Part shown: positions 5,959 to 8,297 of the stretch, piece by piece | How positions within the stretch are numbered: the stretch's first letter is position 1 | Layout: every line of letters begins with the position of its first letter | Source: Gammaproteobacteria bacterium | Lineage (GTDB): Bacteria > Pseudomonadota > Gammaproteobacteria > Xanthomonadales > Xanthomonadaceae | Reading direction: 5' to 3' | Assembly: GCA_025360985.1 (NCBI GenBank) | Contig: JANYBA010000300.1 | Coordinates: 1-8,297 of the forward strand | DNA length: 8,297 bases | Position numbers and translations under genes: made by a program | Notes under the pieces: generated by a model | Databases searched by the model: none | What the model saw: only the letters and a program-made list of their open reading frames with translations | Told to the model about the DNA's origin: nothing

Positions 5959-6873
5959 TCAGAAGGCTCCCGTGACGCGCAACCAGCTGCCGACGGCGAC
6001 CAGGGCGAGGACCGCGGCCGCACCGATGGCCCACGGCCGCCAGCGGCGCGCTCGCGCTTCCGGCGCCAGCACTTCCTTCGCCGCCTGCTCGACCAGGGCG
6101 GCGTCGATGCGCGGCCGGCCGTGCACGTAACCGGCGAGCAGGGCGCGTTCGCCGAGCACGTTGAGCAGGCGCGGCACGCCGCCGGAAAGCGAATGCAGTC
6201 GGCGCACCGCCGCCGCTTCGAACGGGAACGCCGAACCGCCGGCGATCATGAAGCGATGGCGCAAATAGGCGTCGGTATCGGGAAGGTCGAGCGGCATCAG
6301 GTGGAAGCGCGCGGTGATGCGCTGCGCCAGTTGCCGCATCGACGGGCGCGCGGTCATTTCGCGCAGTTCCGGTTGCCCGAGCAGGACGATCTGCAAGAGT
6401 TTCTGGCTGGCGGTCTCGAGGTTGGTCAGCAGGCGCACCTGTTCCAGGCATTCGCGCGAGAGCTCCTGCGCCTCGTCCAGGATCAGCACCACGCGCAGGC
6501 CTTCGCCGTAGGCCTTGAGCAGGTATTCGCTGAGCACGTCGACCTGCACCTTCATGCTGCGGCGCTTGCCCGGCAGGTCGACGTGCAGTTCCTCGCAGAT
6601 CGTCTCGAGCAATTCCAGCGGCGTCTGCTTCGGGTTCAGCACCAGCGCCACGCGCACGTTGTCGGGCAATTGTTCCAGCACCAGCCGCGACAGCGTGGTC
6701 TTGCCGGTGCCGACTTCGCCGGTGAGCTGCACGAAGCCGCCGCTGCCGCCCTGGCCGATGCCGTACATCAGGTGCGCGAGCGCGTCGCGATGGCGTTCGC
6801 TCAGGAAGACGAAACGCGGATCGGGCGTGATCGCGAACGGTGCTTCGGCCAGGCCGTAGTGGGCAAGGTACAT
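5959..6873 (-). CDS. exeA: ExeA/GspA-type AAA ATPase of type II secretion assembly
   Basis: Inner-membrane ATPase that works with GspB; in Aeromonas the ExeA-ExeB complex is needed to assemble the ExeD secretin through the peptidoglycan. The 304-residue protein opens with the family signature MYLAHYGLAEAPFAITPDP. Walker A is GEVGTGKTT (52-60, Lys58), Walker B is VVLILDEAQ (128-136, Asp133, Glu134), a sensor-like segment is IVLLGQPEL (162-170), and arginines follow in RITARFHL (185-192). A single membrane helix lies at about 281-298, with only six residues after it. Aeromonas ExeA continues into a periplasmic peptidoglycan-binding domain, which is absent here. Forty bases separate it from the EEP gene. 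It could start as a leaderless message: TATTCT lies six bases before the ATG, with GGGTGA directly against it. XrtA-associated ATPases look similar, but no exosortase genes are near. Confidence 0.9.
   Translation of the reverse strand: MYLAHYGLAEAPFAITPDPRFVFLSERHRDALAHLMYGIGQGGSGGFVQLTGEVGTGKTTLSRLVLEQLPDNVRVALVLNPKQTPLELLETICEELHVDLPGKRRSMKVQVDVLSEYLLKAYGEGLRVVLILDEAQELSRECLEQVRLLTNLETASQKLLQIVLLGQPELREMTARPSMRQLAQRITARFHLMPLDLPDTDAYLRHRFMIAGGSAFPFEAAAVRRLHSLSGGVPRLLNVLGERALLAGYVHGRPRIDAALVEQAAKEVLAPEARARRWRPWAIGAAAVLALVAVGSWLRVTGAF
5967..5971 (-). promoter_or_regulatory. Ribosome binding site inside exeA that fixes the gspB start
   Basis: GGGAG on the minus strand lies nine bases before the ATG at 5957-5955. 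It favours this ATG over the in-frame Met 22 codons upstream, in agreement with the conserved MSLILDALRKSE N-terminus. Confidence 0.5.
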
Positions 6874-6879
6874 TCACCC

Positions 6880-6885
6880 AGAATA
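6880..6885 (-). promoter_or_regulatory. Possible -10 box for exeA
   Basis: Minus-strand TATTCT matches TATAAT at four of six bases and ends six bases before the exeA ATG. It lies in the 40-bp gap after the EEP stop. No good -35 box is seen, and exeA could equally be read through from dsbA-EEP. Confidence 0.2.
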
Positions 6886-6913
6886 GTGCATCGCGGGCGG
6901 CACCCGAAATCCG

Positions 6914-7654
6914 CTAATGCAACTCGATCGCAATGGCGAGGTGGTCGGAGCCGGCGGCCGCGAGGGCCTGGTACTCGCCGACCTCAAAACCGGTGACCAG
7001 GATATGGTCGAGCGCGCGTTCCGGCGCCCAGCTCGGGAAGCTCGGCGGCCCGTTGACCGGCTCGGCCAGGCGCGTGCGCTGGTAGAGCACGCGCATCTCC
7101 GGGGCGTCGGCCGGGCAGTTGAAATCGCCCATCAGCACCAGCCGGCGATCGTCGGCGAACAGGTCGGCGAGGAAGCCCAGCTGCACGCGCCGCGAACGCA
7201 CGCCCAGCGACAGGTGGGTGATGGCCAGGCGCCAGGCCAGGGCGTCTTCGCCGAATTGCGCGATCAGCACGCCGCGTCCGGCGACGCGACCGGGCAGCGC
7301 GTAGTCGAGCAGCTCGACCGGCTCGAGCCGGCTGAGCAGGGCATTGCCGCTGCCGGCGATCCGGCCGATCCGGCGGTTGGACTGGTGGCTGACGAAGGGA
7401 AAGCGCGCCGATTCGGCCAGGGTGTCGCTCTGCCGGTCAAAGCCCGAACGCAGGCTGCCGGGGTCGGACTCCTGCAGGCCGACGACGTCGAAGGGCGCGA
7501 ACAGCGTGGCCAGGGCGTCGAGGTTGGCGCGCTTGCCGCCGCTGGGCAGGACGTGCGACCAGCTGCGGGTCAGGTAGTCGCGGTAGGCACGGGTGCTGGA
7601 GCCGGCCTGGATGTTGCAGCTCAACAGGCGTAGCGGGGCGGAGGCGCCGTTCAG
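6914..7654 (-). CDS. Endonuclease/exonuclease/phosphatase (EEP, DNase I-like) family hydrolase
   Basis: Metal-dependent phosphoesterase of the DNase I/exonuclease III fold; the substrate (nucleic acid, phospholipid or phosphorylated sugar) cannot be told from sequence. Numbering from the CTG at 7654, visible motifs are RLLSCNIQAGSSTR (Asn14), VVGLQES (Glu62), GNALLSR (103-109), THLSLG (His147), GDFNCP (Asp177, Asn179), LDHILV (Asp216, His217) and SDHLAI (Asp237, His238). This is a full catalytic set. There is no signal peptide, so it is cytoplasmic. The start is uncertain: no ATG or GTG lies in frame near the fold's first strand. The best fits are CTG 7654, overlapping the dsbA TGA as CTGA with a GGGGA just upstream, or TTG 7624, which would cut strand one short. 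The 246-residue length assumes CTG. It follows dsbA directly, probably in one operon. Confidence 0.85.
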   Translation of the reverse strand: MNGASAPLRLLSCNIQAGSSTRAYRDYLTRSWSHVLPSGGKRANLDALATLFAPFDVVGLQESDPGSLRSGFDRQSDTLAESARFPFVSHQSNRRIGRIAGSGNALLSRLEPVELLDYALPGRVAGRGVLIAQFGEDALAWRLAITHLSLGVRSRRVQLGFLADLFADDRRLVLMGDFNCPADAPEMRVLYQRTRLAEPVNGPPSFPSWAPERALDHILVTGFEVGEYQALAAAGSDHLAIAIELH

Positions 7655-8297
7655 TGCTTCCCCGCGGCCTTCTTCGCGGCGGCGCGTTCCAGGCCAACCA
7701 GGTAATCGGCGGTGGCGAGCATGCCGGCGAAGCCGCGGTCGGCGGTGGCGGAAATGCGGTAGTGGCCGGCGACGATCAGGGTCGGCGTGCCTTCGATGCC
7801 GGTCGCCAGCGCGAACTGGCGGGCGTGGTCCAAGCGCGCTTGCAGGGCCGGATCGTTCATCGCCGCGAGGAATGTGCCGGCGTCGACGCCGAGGTTGCCG
7901 TACATGGCGGCGATGTCCGCCGGCTCGGTGCCGGCGAGCACGTGCTGTTCGTGCACCGCGCGGAACACCGCGTCGTGGGTCTTGTCGACCACGTGCAGCT
8001 TGTCGGCGGCGAAGTAGGCCAGGGCGAAGGTATGCCAAGCGCCGCCGAAATCGGCCGGCACGTATTCGAAGCGCACGTCCTTTGCCAGCTTCTTCTTCCA
8101 GGCCGTCACCAGCGGCTGGAAATGCGCGCAGTGGATGCAGCCATAGCTGAACACTTCGGCGACTTCGATCTTGCCCTTGCCATAGGTCGGCGCCGGGATC
8201 GGCATCACTTCGTAATCGATGCCGAGGCGCGGCGCGTCCGCGCTTGCCGGCATCGGCGACGGCGCGGGCGACTGCGCGAGCGCCAGCGCCGGCGCGA
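7651..8297 (-). CDS. dsbA: Thiol:disulfide interchange protein, DsbA family (partial, 5' end outside window)
   Basis: Periplasmic oxidase that gives disulfides to newly exported proteins and is normally reoxidised by DsbB. The frame stays open to the window edge, and the visible part begins within a signal peptide (APALALAQS, probable cleavage after ALA). The internal ATG at 8253 is therefore unlikely to be the start, and the true start lies beyond 8297. The active site is CIHC (codons at 8139-8128) within VFSYGCIHCAHFQP, where E. coli DsbA has CPHC. The cis-proline loop is EGTPTLIV. The central part is the expected alpha-helical insertion (WHTFALAYFAADKL, then HDAVFRAVHEQHVL). The Ala/Lys-rich tail ends GKH. 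Its TGA overlaps the likely start of the EEP gene. Several Lysobacterales carry two dsbA genes in tandem; whether a second one lies upstream is outside this window. Confidence 0.93.
   Translation of the reverse strand, partial: APALALAQSPAPSPMPASADAPRLGIDYEVMPIPAPTYGKGKIEVAEVFSYGCIHCAHFQPLVTAWKKKLAKDVRFEYVPADFGGAWHTFALAYFAADKLHVVDKTHDAVFRAVHEQHVLAGTEPADIAAMYGNLGVDAGTFLAAMNDPALQARLDHARQFALATGIEGTPTLIVAGHYRISATADRGFAGMLATADYLVGLERAAAKKAAGKH

Noticed and set aside
5362..6996. Open frame of 544 codons on the plus strand across gspB and exeA
   Set aside because: The translation is low-complexity Ala/Gly/Arg/His/Gln, and it covers two genes with clear family motifs on the minus strand.
7655..8038. 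Extension of the EEP frame to an ATG at 8038
   Set aside because: The extra 128 codons lie inside dsbA and are Arg/His/Pro-rich shadow sequence. The EEP fold begins only after 7654.
8251..8253. Internal ATG as the start of dsbA
   Set aside because: The same frame continues upstream into a signal-peptide-like segment (APALALAQS). Starting here would leave a periplasmic enzyme without an export signal.

Overview
The window is GC-rich, gene-dense proteobacterial chromosome. The gpmI-envC pair, a short exeA/gspB pair, a DUF1820 gene and a dsbA followed by an endonuclease/exonuclease/phosphatase gene together fit a gammaproteobacterium, most likely of the Lysobacterales (Xanthomonadales). That placement is inferred from gene content and base composition, not from a marker gene. 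No rRNA, tRNA, CRISPR array, insertion sequence or prophage gene was seen. The long open frames opposite the real genes are GC-rich shadows.

Layout: (1) At the left edge, on the minus strand, is the 5' part of a gene for a secreted protein built from 18-residue repeats; it runs off the window. (2) Divergent from it, on the plus strand, are gpmI (glycolytic phosphoglycerate mutase), envC (activator of cell-division amidases, directly abutting gpmI) and a family-3 membrane acyltransferase of visibly lower GC. (3) A short gap at about 4194-4263 carries a perfect 14-bp palindrome and a second repeat-like stretch. The plus-strand and minus-strand groups converge here. (4) The rest is one minus-strand block, read from right to left: dsbA (5' end outside the window), an EEP-family hydrolase overlapping the dsbA stop, exeA (AAA ATPase), gspB, a rhomboid protease and a DUF1820 gene. 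The exeA/gspB and gspB/rhomboid junctions are each stop, one base, ATG.

Functionally much of the window serves the cell envelope: disulfide formation (DsbA), assembly of the type II secretion outer-membrane channel (ExeA/GspB), intramembrane proteolysis (rhomboid), septal peptidoglycan splitting (EnvC) and acyl modification of an envelope glycan (acyltransferase). Most of this is conserved housekeeping. The points most worth a second look are the tight coupling of a rhomboid protease to type II secretion assembly genes, an ExeA without a periplasmic peptidoglycan-binding domain, a perfect TATAAT seven bases before the DUF1820 start (a probable leaderless message), the apparently non-canonical start of the EEP gene, and the 18-residue repeat protein at the left edge. 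I found no clear sign of an undescribed multi-gene system.
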